DNA of 64,000 nucleotides from Kordiimonas laminariae (GTDB taxonomy: Bacteria; Pseudomonadota; Alphaproteobacteria; Sphingomonadales; Kordiimonadaceae). Every line of letters starts with the position of its first letter. Position 1 is the stretch's first letter. The notes beneath the pieces are model-generated. The model worked only from the letters and a program-made list of their open reading frames with translations, ran no database searches and was not told where the DNA came from. Location of the stretch: contig NZ_JAKQZA010000006.1 of assembly GCF_023008165.1 (NCBI RefSeq), positions 166,732-230,731 of the forward strand, read 5' to 3'. The translations under genes were made by a program, and so were the position numbers. This document shows, piece by piece, positions 55,788 to 64,000 of this stretch.

Positions 55788-57665
55788 ATGTTTAAAAATA
55801 TGCGCTACGCCATTGCTGGCCTTATGGCAACAACAGCTATCACAGCCCTTCCCGCACAAGCTATAGAAACAACTGAACCAGCACAAATTCGCTGGGACCT
55901 TACTGACCTTTATAAAACAGAGCGTGACTGGAATAAGGAACGTGAGCAGTTGCTTATAGATATTGAAAAGCTCGCTCGTTTTAAAGGTAAACTTACAGAA
56001 AGTGCTAAAACGCTAGCTGATGCTTCCGATGAACTATCGGCTATTAACAAGCGTACGGCTCGTATGTTTATTTATGCATCCCTCGGCGGAGATGAAGATC
56101 TACGTAACGCAGAAGGCCAGGAAAAACTAAGCCTGGCACGTTCTGTCTTCGCGAAGCTTGGGCAAATTACGTCTTATATGTCACCTGAAATGCAGGCTGC
56201 TGGCTCGGAAACCTTGGAAAGATATATCAAAGAAGACAAGCGCCTTGAAAAACATGCTTTTAACATCAGAGACCTGATAAAACGAAAAGAGCATATTCTT
56301 GGCGACCAAGCTGAAGGCGTGCTCGCAAACGCTGGCGAAGTACTTTCAGGCCCACAGCGGATTTATTCCTTACTTACCACGGCCAGTATTCCTTGGCCAA
56401 AGGTAACTATGTCTGACGGCGAGACCGTAGACCTCAATCAATCCATGTACACTAAATACCGCGCGGTACAAAACCGGGAAGACCGCAAGAAAGTATTTGA
56501 TGAATTCTGGAGCACATGGAAGCAGTATGAGGCGGCCCTCGGCCAAACCCTTGATACCTTGGTGCGCTCTCATATCTTCACAAGTAAATCTCGTAAATAC
56601 TCTACATCGCTTGATGCAGCGGTTGCAGGCAGCAATGTGCCATCCGATGTGTACCGTGCACTTGTGAAGGCTGCGAACGAGAACCTACCGTCCATGCACC
56701 GCTACTTAAAACTGCGTCAGCGCATCATGGGCCTCGAAGACCTGCACTATTACGACATTTACCCGGAAGTAACCCAGCTCGAACGCGAATTCACGCTAGA
56801 CGAAGCTAAAGCAATGACAAAAGCTTCCTTAAAGCCCTTTGGGGAAGAATATCTTAAAAAGTTAGATGAGGGTTTTGCAGGTAACTGGATGCATGTTTAT
56901 CCGCAACCGGGTAAACGCTCAGGCGCTTATATGCAAGGCGCTGGTTATGACGAACACCCTTATGTTCTCTTGAACTATAATAGTGGTTTTGAAGATGTCT
57001 CCACCTTCTCTCATGAATGGGGCCATGCGGTGCATACTATGCTTGCCAAGGAAAACAATCCTTACGAGACATACAGCTATCCAATTTTCACAGCGGAACT
57101 TGCTTCAACAACAAATGAAGTTCTCTTGCAAGAACATATGCTGGCAAAAGACCTGAGCGATGCAGAGCGGCTTTATTATATTGATCGCGCACTCGAAAGT
57201 TATCGTGGTACTTTCTTCCGCCAAACCATGTTTGCTGAATTTGAACTGAAAATCCACGAACTTGCAGAGGCTGGCGAAGCTCTATCTGGTTCCAAGATGA
57301 CAGAAGTGTATCTTGATCTTCTTAAAAAATATCATGGCCACGATGAAGGCGTTATGAATATTGATCCGCTTTATGCGATTGAGTGGGCCTATATCCCGCA
57401 TTTCTATTACAATTTCTATGTGTATCAGTATGCGACAAGCATTTCCGGCGGTACCATGTTTGCCGAACGTATGCTAAGCGGTGACGAACAAGCAGATGAT
57501 GACTATCTAAACGTACTCAAAGCTGGTGGCAGTAAATACCCACATGAAATGCTGAAAGATGCGGGTGTAGACCTTACTTCAAGTGCTCCATATGACGCAC
57601 TCATCGCTCGTATGAACCGCCTGATGGATGAAGCTGAAGTTATTCTTAAGCGCATGGGGAAATAA
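55788..57665 (+). CDS. pepF: Exported oligoendopeptidase F-like metallopeptidase
   Basis: A 625-residue M3-family metallopeptidase. The zinc motif is FSHEWGHAVHTML (HExxH), followed by the family Glu in ELASTTNEVLLQEHML. An N-terminal signal peptide (MFKNMRYAIAGLMATTAITALPAQA) places it in the periplasm; most PepF proteins are cytosolic. The overall length and the QMFAEFELKIHE-type helices (here TMFAEFELKIHEL) match the family. It starts after AGGGGGATAAAG and ends at a strong terminator. Confidence 0.94.
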   Translation: MFKNMRYAIAGLMATTAITALPAQAIETTEPAQIRWDLTDLYKTERDWNKEREQLLIDIEKLARFKGKLTESAKTLADASDELSAINKRTARMFIYASLGGDEDLRNAEGQEKLSLARSVFAKLGQITSYMSPEMQAAGSETLERYIKEDKRLEKHAFNIRDLIKRKEHILGDQAEGVLANAGEVLSGPQRIYSLLTTASIPWPKVTMSDGETVDLNQSMYTKYRAVQNREDRKKVFDEFWSTWKQYEAALGQTLDTLVRSHIFTSKSRKYSTSLDAAVAGSNVPSDVYRALVKAANENLPSMHRYLKLRQRIMGLEDLHYYDIYPEVTQLEREFTLDEAKAMTKASLKPFGEEYLKKLDEGFAGNWMHVYPQPGKRSGAYMQGAGYDEHPYVLLNYNSGFEDVSTFSHEWGHAVHTMLAKENNPYETYSYPIFTAELASTTNEVLLQEHMLAKDLSDAERLYYIDRALESYRGTFFRQTMFAEFELKIHELAEAGEALSGSKMTEVYLDLLKKYHGHDEGVMNIDPLYAIEWAYIPHFYYNFYVYQYATSISGGTMFAERMLSGDEQADDDYLNVLKAGGSKYPHEMLKDAGVDLTSSAPYDALIARMNRLMDEAEVILKRMGK

Positions 57666-57686
57666 TCCCTGTGTCAGCTTGCAAAC

Positions 57687-57720
57687 AAAAAGGCCGGAGA
57701 AAACTCTCCGGCCTTTATTT
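57687..57720 (+). terminator. Intrinsic terminator of pepF
   Basis: AAAGGCCGGAGA and TCTCCGGCCTTT form a perfect twelve-base-pair stem with a short loop, followed by ATTT. It lies 22 bases beyond the pepF stop. A near-copy of the core sits at 58304-58335. Confidence 0.85.
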
Positions 57721-57807
57721 GTTGCCTTGAAAAATACAGTTGTTGAAAATCGTGCCTGATTGATAAATTCTCTTCAAATCACTGGCAATTTAACTCGAGA
57801 ATATCCG

Positions 57808-58305
57808 TTGAGAACAACTCACCTTCAACTTCGTCCATTCACACGAGAAGATACCACCTCTTATGCGAATATCCTACGAAAGCCTGAGGTAGTAGAGTTT
57901 CTGCCTAACGAGCAAGATACTAATCAAGCAGATAAAACAGCAGAAACCATGATTACTTTCTGGCTGACCGGGCAAAAAGAAGATGGTTATGCACCTTGGG
58001 CTGTCATTCACCAAGAAACTGGAACATTGATAGGACACGTAGGTTTCAGGAAGTCAGAGGAGTTTCGATCTCCAGAGCTTCTTTACATGTTTGACAGCAA
58101 CTTTTGGGGAAGAGGATATGCGACAGAAGCCGTTCGAGCAGCCTGTAATATTGCACAAAAGCAACTGTCGTTACCCTACGTTATGGCTGTTGCATTGAGG
58201 AGCAACATTGGATCTATAGCGGTAATGAAAAAATGTGGTTTCAAGTTTGAAGCTAATCTTCAGGATGGTGGCTTTCAGCTAGTTCGGTACGGATTAACCT
58301 TCTAA
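57808..58305 (+). CDS. GNAT-family N-acetyltransferase
   Basis: A 165-residue acyltransferase of the RimJ/RimL-like type. The start chosen is the TTG at 57808, giving the usual N-terminus RTTHLQLRPFTREDTTS; a TTG at 57760 would add 16 residues. Acetyl-CoA-binding motif A is in WGRGYATEAVRAACNIA and NIGSIAVMKKCGFKFEA, typical of the family. No partner gene; substrate unknown. It lies between two near-identical terminators, and its stop overlaps the second one. Confidence 0.82.
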   Translation: MRTTHLQLRPFTREDTTSYANILRKPEVVEFLPNEQDTNQADKTAETMITFWLTGQKEDGYAPWAVIHQETGTLIGHVGFRKSEEFRSPELLYMFDSNFWGRGYATEAVRAACNIAQKQLSLPYVMAVALRSNIGSIAVMKKCGFKFEANLQDGGFQLVRYGLTF

Positions 58306-58335
58306 AAAGGCCGGAGAGACACCTCCGGCCTTTTT
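58304..58335. terminator. Terminator shared by the GNAT and TonB-receptor genes
   Basis: AAAAAGGCCGGAG and CTCCGGCCTTTTT form a stem with a short loop and T runs on both strands. It overlaps the GNAT stop codon and lies about 20 bases after the minus-strand receptor stop, so it can end both. Confidence 0.8.
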
Positions 58336-58355
58336 ATTATATATACTAAGCTAGT

Positions 58356-61259
58356 TTAGAACTTGGCTTTTACACCAAAGCTGGCTGTCCAGTCATATTC
58401 TTCATACTGTGCAAGGAAATCTTGGCCGCCAGTGCGGAATGCAGCCTGAAATGGGCGGTCATTCACGTTAGACATAGTGCCGTATAACTTCACACCGTCG
58501 TAGATTTCATAAGAAGCCGAGAAATCCCACTGTTTGTGATCTAGCACGTATCGGTCACCAAAACCTTCAGAGTCAACCTCATCCAGATATTCATCGCGGT
58601 ATGTAAGAGCGGCGCGAAGTGTTAGCGGGCCTTTTTCATAACCAAGAACAATATTGGCAATATTTTTGGAAGTACGCGGTAATGGTATTTCGCGTACTTC
58701 TTCACCTGTATCAATAGTCGCATCACTATCAACATAAGTATAATTCAGGCCTAGAATAATTCCGTCAAGTGGCCCCGGCAGGAATGTAAGAGCCTGCTGA
58801 TAGTTAAGCTCAATACCTTTAACCGTTGCTTCATCACCATTGAAGGGCTGAACAACTTCACTGAAATCAATACCATTGATAGTCACATCTTCAAGTGTGC
58901 GGTCTACAACGAAGTTTTTGATTTTCTTATAGAAAACACCTGCCGAAATGATGGAGTCGTTATTCGGATACCATTCAATACCAAAATCAAGGTTGTTACT
59001 GGTTAGCGGCACAAGTGCCCCATTACCAATTGTACCTTCTGTCGTACGGTCAATCTCGCCATCTTCAAACTCGTCTTCAAACTCGATTTCACCTGTTGGA
59101 ATAATATCATCAATGTTTGGACGCACAACGGACCGGAAGTATGCTGCTCGTAAGAGCAGATTTGGTTTAAGTTCATAGCGAAGGTTTACACTTGGTAGCC
59201 AGTGGCCATAATCACGATCTGTATTTACGGGCGAAACTGATGTTACATCTTCTGTTTCCGGTTCACCTTCATCATCAAGAACAGGATTACCATCAGCATC
59301 GCGAACGATTTCCTCACCAACCGTTACGAAATTACTGCTTGTTTTAAAATCTGTGTATTCATAGCGAACACCACCGATAACGCGAAGCGCACCAACATCA
59401 ATACGGCCAAGAATATATGAAGCATAGATATTCTCTTCCGCTTCATAATCGACAGCGTCTGAAGCAATCAAAGTATCTGCTTCATTGATTTCAAAAGTAG
59501 ATACATTCGCTCGGAAATAATCTTCAACGGCAGCCGCATCAGGGCCGAAATCACCCACCGCAAAATCAGGTGGGAAATCAATATCTGTTCTAAAATCCGC
59601 AAGCGTTACATCGCCAAGGTTTCCATCATAAACAATGGTGCTGTCATTACGCGATTTTTCGCGCAGACGGGCTTTTGCCCCCCATTTAATCAGTACTGGG
59701 TTATCATTCCAGTAGAGATCTTTGGCGATATCAAGCTTGAACGCAATCTGCTCATCATCTGTAAAGTTGTTGCCAAATTCAATGGTATCAAGCTCATAAG
59801 CGGAAGCATCACGAATACCATCAAAATCTGCCTGATTAAGGAAAGCAGAATTAGGCAGGAGTCTGTTTCTGAAATTCACACCAGCATTAAAATCTTCACC
59901 TGCGAAATCGATATCAAAGCGGTTTGGCTCATTTTCTTCAGCTTTGGAGTATGAAGCGGAATATTCAATACGCATGCTATCAAGGCGCGTTTCACCGCCC
60001 GCCTGCACTGTCAGAATTTTCTGAGTTTCAACACGGTTTCGAACATCACGGTCTGCTTCAATACCATTCTGGAACGCAACGCCATCGGCTGTATTTGTAT
60101 TATCCAGATCGAACTCGCCTTCATCAAACTTCAACTCGACCCTGCTACGGATTTCAGAATCTTTAAAGTTGGAATAGAGAGAACGGATGTAAAGGTCTGT
60201 GCTGTCTGTCGGTTTGAAATCAAGGTTTAGAGCAGCTGCAATACGGCGACGAGAAATCACATAATCACGGAACTCAAGCTCTTCCGGGATGAGTGCATCA
60301 ATTGTTTGATCTTCATCATCTTCATTGATCCAGCCACCATCAACTTCAACATTGTCTGAGCCAAAATCACGATCGAAATAGCTGAAGGAACCGGCAATTG
60401 CGAAACGATCACTGAACTTGTTTGCAATTGTTAGAGCGCCTTTAGGGCTAATATCATCCTGCTGGCGGTTATAGCTGCCTTCAAGCTTTGCTTTCACAAA
60501 CAAACCATCACGATCAAAACCAGAAAGCGTTTTAATATCAACATTACCACCAATCGCATCACCATCTACGTCAGGTGTCAGGGATTTTGTAACCTCAACA
60601 CTTTCAAGAATTTCAGATGGGAAGATATCCAAGGCTACCTGACGGTCACCACCTTCAGGGGAAGGAAGCCTTACACCACCAATCGAAGAAGAAGATAGGT
60701 TCGGATCAATACCCCGAATGATTACAAAGCGGCCCTCGCCCTGATCATTTGCTACAGACAGACCAACGATACGGCGCACCGCCTCTGATACGTTCTGATC
60801 AGGAAAGTTACCTGCGGCGTCAGCAGAAAGAAAGTTTGCCACATTGTCAGCCGAACGCTGTTTGGCAAGTGAACTATTCAGGGAACCGCGAAGACCAGTT
60901 ACAACGATAACTTCGTCAACACCTTCATTAGCACCATAAGCAATATCAAGCTTACCGCGATCTTCGGATACAGTAACCTTTCGTTCAATCGGGTCTGTAC
61001 CAATATAATTGATAATCAACGTATATTCGCCTGCAGGGATATTACCGAAATAATATCCACCTTCGGCATTGGTCACTGTACGGCGATTAAGTTCCTTAAT
61101 TTGCACAATAGCGCCTTCAAGTGCCACTGCGTTTTCACTATCGGAAATACGGCCTGAAAGGTCAGCCGCATAAGCAGCACCAGACGCCAAAATAGCCACC
61201 GCACTTGCTGTAGTGAGTACAGCACGGCGCACATTCTTAAGTTTTGATGGAATAGACAT
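58356..61259 (-). CDS. TonB-dependent receptor (Caulobacter/Xanthomonas type)
   Basis: A large outer-membrane receptor for active uptake. The start at 61259 follows GAGAGAAACA and gives 967 residues; an upstream Met at 61277 adds six. A signal peptide (to about residue 33) is followed by a carboxypeptidase-regulatory-like domain (ISDSENAVALEGAIVQIKEL), a TonB box (DEVIVVTGLRG), a plug (ADAAGNFPDQNVSEAVRRI) and a C-terminal barrel ending in SFGVKAKF. The NFPDQN motif is typical of a large family that includes many carbohydrate receptors; the ligand here is unknown. Convergent with the GNAT gene through the shared terminator. Confidence 0.93.
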   Translation of the reverse strand: MSIPSKLKNVRRAVLTTASAVAILASGAAYAADLSGRISDSENAVALEGAIVQIKELNRRTVTNAEGGYYFGNIPAGEYTLIINYIGTDPIERKVTVSEDRGKLDIAYGANEGVDEVIVVTGLRGSLNSSLAKQRSADNVANFLSADAAGNFPDQNVSEAVRRIVGLSVANDQGEGRFVIIRGIDPNLSSSSIGGVRLPSPEGGDRQVALDIFPSEILESVEVTKSLTPDVDGDAIGGNVDIKTLSGFDRDGLFVKAKLEGSYNRQQDDISPKGALTIANKFSDRFAIAGSFSYFDRDFGSDNVEVDGGWINEDDEDQTIDALIPEELEFRDYVISRRRIAAALNLDFKPTDSTDLYIRSLYSNFKDSEIRSRVELKFDEGEFDLDNTNTADGVAFQNGIEADRDVRNRVETQKILTVQAGGETRLDSMRIEYSASYSKAEENEPNRFDIDFAGEDFNAGVNFRNRLLPNSAFLNQADFDGIRDASAYELDTIEFGNNFTDDEQIAFKLDIAKDLYWNDNPVLIKWGAKARLREKSRNDSTIVYDGNLGDVTLADFRTDIDFPPDFAVGDFGPDAAAVEDYFRANVSTFEINEADTLIASDAVDYEAEENIYASYILGRIDVGALRVIGGVRYEYTDFKTSSNFVTVGEEIVRDADGNPVLDDEGEPETEDVTSVSPVNTDRDYGHWLPSVNLRYELKPNLLLRAAYFRSVVRPNIDDIIPTGEIEFEDEFEDGEIDRTTEGTIGNGALVPLTSNNLDFGIEWYPNNDSIISAGVFYKKIKNFVVDRTLEDVTINGIDFSEVVQPFNGDEATVKGIELNYQQALTFLPGPLDGIILGLNYTYVDSDATIDTGEEVREIPLPRTSKNIANIVLGYEKGPLTLRAALTYRDEYLDEVDSEGFGDRYVLDHKQWDFSASYEIYDGVKLYGTMSNVNDRPFQAAFRTGGQDFLAQYEEYDWTASFGVKAKF

Positions 61260-61423
61260 TGTTTCTCTCTGAGCCATTTTTGTGGTGTTTAGTATTGAAA
61301 TACCTGGCCACTTAGAAACGCCCAGATTGTTACGCTTCAGTTACGAGTGAGTGAACTTTCCATGTAACAAAGAGAAAATCATAAAAAACACAATAAAAAC
61401 AATAAGATAATATGTTTTATAAT

Positions 61424-61448
61424 AAAAAAAGAGCTGCAAATACAGCTC
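61424..61448 (-). terminator. Intrinsic terminator of the serralysin gene
   Basis: On the minus strand GAGCTG and CAGCTC enclose a six-base loop and are followed by seven T residues. It lies about 30 bases past the protease stop. Confidence 0.85.
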
Positions 61449-61477
61449 CTCTTAACGCTAACAACAAAGAAATATTA

Positions 61478-63526
61478 CTAATTAAAAACGTAAGTTACAG
61501 AGGCTAAATCATTGAGAGAAAGACCTACCAGCAATACGCTGTCCCCACCCCCGATATCAATCAATACACCGCCAGATTGCTCGCTGGCTGCAGCTTGCAC
61601 ATCAGCTGCAGATTGGAAGTCAGTTGTTGCATTTGCGAGGAACAAAACGTCTTCGGTAGCATCAAAATCAGTTACCCGGTCGTCTCCGTGACCAGACGCA
61701 AAAACAAACGTATCCGCCCCTTCGCCACCAGTAAAAGTATCATTTCCGGCACCACCCCATAGGGTGTCATCTCCGACACCTCCATCAACGGTATCATTTC
61801 CTCCACCCGAGAAAAGACCGTCAGCACCAGCTTGGCCATAGATAACATCAGAACCAGCGCCGCTAAAGACAACATCATTCCCTGCTCCAAGATCAATATA
61901 ATCGTTGGTGCCGGTATCAGTGCTATCCCCTTTACCACCGTATACACTGTCATTTCCACCGGCAGCATAAATTGTATCATCTCCCTGACCGCCACCAATA
62001 AGATCATTACCATCAGCGCCGTATATTGCGTCGCTATCATCGCCAGACCAAATAACATCATTGCCTGCACCGGATGTTACCTGTTCACCGTGGTCAAATC
62101 TGCCATTATCCGTTACCGCGCTGTCATCCCAGCCACCAGCCACAATGGTATCTGCACCGCTACCTCCATAAAGGGTATCCGATCCATCAGCCACTGCACT
62201 TGTTGCTGAAGCAGCCAACTGTTTGTCAGTACCATCATTGACCCCGCCGCCAACAAGAAGGTCATCGCCCGCAGCACCCGCGGCTATATCATTACCTTCA
62301 CCGCCAACCACGGTATCATTACCATTATCATCGCCGCCAGCCCACAGCTGATCATTACCTTCACCGCCAAAGCTCTGGTCACTGCCTGCGCCGCCACGAA
62401 GGACATCATTGCCTGCCCCGCCTTCCATACGGTCATCACCGTCATTACCAATCAAACGGTTCGCAGCATCATTACCCTGAATAGTATCATTGCCCGATGC
62501 ACCAGTAGCATTTTCAATAATAGTGTCATCAGCGATATATAGAGTATAGCTATCCTCAAAGAAGCCTGTACCTTCTGACCAATACTGAATATCGGTTCCC
62601 ACATTGCTCCAGCTACCAGGAGCCAAATTAACATGTACCGCTTTGCTGCCTGAAACCGCCAGTGTATCACTGCCTCCATAATCCCAAACAGTCTGCAGAT
62701 AACGTTCAGCAGTATCAAAGGTGTAAACATCTGTTCCAGCCGTTGTAACAGTATCCTTACCGTACAATCGCTGAAGTACCACAATATCATGATACATATA
62801 TGTTTGCGGCCAAAGATCAGCCCAAGTCGCTTCACTAAAACGGGCAGAAACCGTATAGCTCATGACCGTATATTCCACACCCTCAAGCGCAGATGGCATG
62901 GTCGCCCCACCGATACCGCCTTCAAATGAATGGCTCAGGCCTAAAGCATGCCCTAGTTCGTGCAGAATGGTATGCTCAAAATCAACATCAGTCTCTTCAT
63001 GGTTTTTAGCGATCAACCAAATATCACCAGCCTGTGTGGTATTGCCTGGCAGATATGCCCAACCTACTGCATCTTCATCCTCAATTTCAGACCATGCAAT
63101 ACGGAGTGTTCCTGCTGTTGACGCAGTGTCCTCGACTTCTTCAAATTCCAAGTTGGTATAACGTCGTAGCTCATTAAGAGCATCTTCAAACAAAGCTTTA
63201 GCACTATTGGAAAGTTCCAGTACCCCACTTACAGGTTCAAGGTCTTCACCTGATCGGTACCCGACAATGCTATCCGATGAATAAACACTATTTGGTCCCC
63301 CAAAACTATAGCTGAGTGTTGTTGCGGTAGACCCCGCATCAGGCGCGTATATTCGGCCTGCGATCAAAGCATCGATAGTTTGTGTACCAGTCGCCGCCGC
63401 TGTTATAGTAGACGCAACATCATCAATGCCAGTTGCAACCGCATTAGACTGGGTATTTTCACTTGTTGCCGCAGCGCTAGTTTGTTGCGAGCAATTACAA
63501 TTACATACACTGCTACCTACACACAA
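61478..63526 (-). CDS. Serralysin-like secreted metalloprotease with RTX repeats
   Basis: A 682-residue M10 metalloprotease. The zinc motif HELGHALGLSH lies at 189-199, and the Met-turn VMSY at about 221-224. From about 345 to 590 there are many glycine- and aspartate-rich RTX nonapeptides (GGAGNDVLRGGAGSDQ...), which bind calcium. No N-terminal signal peptide is seen, as expected for type I export through a TolC channel. The N-terminal 12 residues are rich in Cys. The start is a TTG at 63526 behind a perfect AGGAGG. No inhibitor or export genes are near. Confidence 0.95.
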   Translation of the reverse strand: MCVGSSVCNCNCSQQTSAAATSENTQSNAVATGIDDVASTITAAATGTQTIDALIAGRIYAPDAGSTATTLSYSFGGPNSVYSSDSIVGYRSGEDLEPVSGVLELSNSAKALFEDALNELRRYTNLEFEEVEDTASTAGTLRIAWSEIEDEDAVGWAYLPGNTTQAGDIWLIAKNHEETDVDFEHTILHELGHALGLSHSFEGGIGGATMPSALEGVEYTVMSYTVSARFSEATWADLWPQTYMYHDIVVLQRLYGKDTVTTAGTDVYTFDTAERYLQTVWDYGGSDTLAVSGSKAVHVNLAPGSWSNVGTDIQYWSEGTGFFEDSYTLYIADDTIIENATGASGNDTIQGNDAANRLIGNDGDDRMEGGAGNDVLRGGAGSDQSFGGEGNDQLWAGGDDNGNDTVVGGEGNDIAAGAAGDDLLVGGGVNDGTDKQLAASATSAVADGSDTLYGGSGADTIVAGGWDDSAVTDNGRFDHGEQVTSGAGNDVIWSGDDSDAIYGADGNDLIGGGQGDDTIYAAGGNDSVYGGKGDSTDTGTNDYIDLGAGNDVVFSGAGSDVIYGQAGADGLFSGGGNDTVDGGVGDDTLWGGAGNDTFTGGEGADTFVFASGHGDDRVTDFDATEDVLFLANATTDFQSAADVQAAASEQSGGVLIDIGGGDSVLLVGLSLNDLASVTYVFN

Positions 63527-63684
63527 AACCGCCTCCTCTGAACAATGCCTGAAACCAGCAGTTTATACAGCTGGTCGAGAAACCAAAAGTATTATGTGCA
63601 ATTTTAGCGAAATTGGGGCGCTACTGTAGAGCAGTTCAATAAAAAGAAAACAATATAACTTATAGGCTTTTTGGAAAATATAAA

Positions 63685-63761
63685 TGGCGATCCCGCGAGG
63701 ACTCGAACCCCGAACCTGCTGATTAGAAGTCAGCCGCTCTATCCAGTTGAGCTACGGGACC
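63685..63761 (-). tRNA. tRNA-Arg (TCT)
   Basis: On the minus strand GGTCCCG pairs with CGGGATC (one G-T pair), the anticodon loop is CTTCTAA, T arm GGTTCGAGTCC, and CCA is encoded. Anticodon TCT reads arginine AGA/AGG codons. ArgS is encoded in the window at 14.4 kb. Confidence 0.97.
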
Positions 63762-63872
63762 GCACATAGATATATGGCCGTCTGGCCAGCGGGCTGCACA
63801 CTATCGTAACAGCCTGAAAAAGAAAATAGGTAAAATGCCTTACCTAAAAGTTTCTTTCCGCTGATAAGAAAA

Positions 63873-63895
63873 AAGGCATCCAACAAGGATACCTT
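63873..63895 (-). terminator. Terminator after tRNA-Pro
   Basis: On the minus strand AAGGTATCC and GGATGCCTT form a stem (one T-G pair) with a TTGTT loop, followed by T residues, about 50 bases beyond the 3' end of the tRNA. Confidence 0.7.
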
Positions 63896-63943
63896 CTTCT
63901 TCGACTGGGTTTTATTGGTCTTAAAAACTTTCCCGGAAGAAAG

Positions 63944-64000
63944 TGGTCGGGGAGACTGGATTCGAACCAGCGACCCCCTGTACCCAAAACAGGTGCGCTA
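63944..64000 (-). tRNA. tRNA-Pro (TGG), partial at the window edge
   Basis: The minus strand gives the anticodon arm CCTGTTTTGGGTACAGG (anticodon TGG), a T arm GGTTCGAATCC, and the 3' end with CCA. The 5' acceptor and part of the D arm lie beyond the window end. Confidence 0.9.

Overview
This window is a chromosomal segment of a Gram-negative alphaproteobacterium with moderate G+C. The evidence is the gene content and order. A methyltransferase-like gene, tolC, popZ and valS lie together; yajC, secD, secF and an Mth938-type gene are followed by one strong terminator; there are tatABC, scpAB, TonB-dependent receptors and an RTX serralysin. A marine lineage such as the Kordiimonadales or a relative would fit, but the sequence alone cannot fix the genus. 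The left two thirds is mostly core genome; accessory genes appear around 28.4, 33.7-35.0, 39.7 and 55-58 kb.

Positions 1-4.6 kb hold a coiled-coil exported protein and the yajC-secD-secF-Mth938 operon on the minus strand. From 4.7 to 5.6 kb a DUF815-type ATPase gene runs on the plus strand. From 17.4 down to 5.6 kb there is one minus-strand run with tiny gaps or overlaps: dgt, argS, a SPOR protein, nagZ, a site-2-protease-like gene lacking its HExxH motif, scpA, scpB, tatA, tatB, tatC, serS, surE and an nlpD-like LysM/LytM gene. It joins translation, chromosome segregation, Tat export and cell-wall recycling.

From 17.5 to 25.3 kb come a PAS-domain gene with a promoter placed for leaderless transcription, erpA, xthA, panD, a polytopic membrane protein, ilvD, a periplasmic metallo-beta-lactamase-fold protein and two tandem periplasmic solute-binding paralogues without a transporter. 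From 25.4 to 32.4 kb lie valS, popZ, tolC and the methyltransferase-like gene, interrupted between popZ and valS by an A+T-rich two-lobed aspartic protease gene. An outer-membrane barrel gene and tRNA-Cys follow. Next to the tRNA are a small zinc-ribbon membrane protein and a secreted-protein gene broken by one in-frame stop codon.

From 35.2 to 46.8 kb there are a tricorn-like S41 protease, a 55-residue very basic protein, two identical tRNA-Asn genes, a GlxA-type regulator, an OmpA-family protein, a dicarboxylate/amino-acid symporter and queuosine genes (queC, queE, and queF separately). From 47 to 51.3 kb come hspQ, then sseA, metC, modB and modC without modA. From 51.3 to 55.6 kb a three-gene operon encodes a cupredoxin-like periplasmic protein, a membrane sensor with a degenerate GGDEF and an intact-looking EAL domain, and an outer-membrane barrel; this is the best candidate here for an undescribed signalling system. 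The right end holds an exported PepF-like peptidase, a GNAT gene between two near-identical terminators, a large TonB-dependent receptor, a serralysin, tRNA-Arg and a partial tRNA-Pro.
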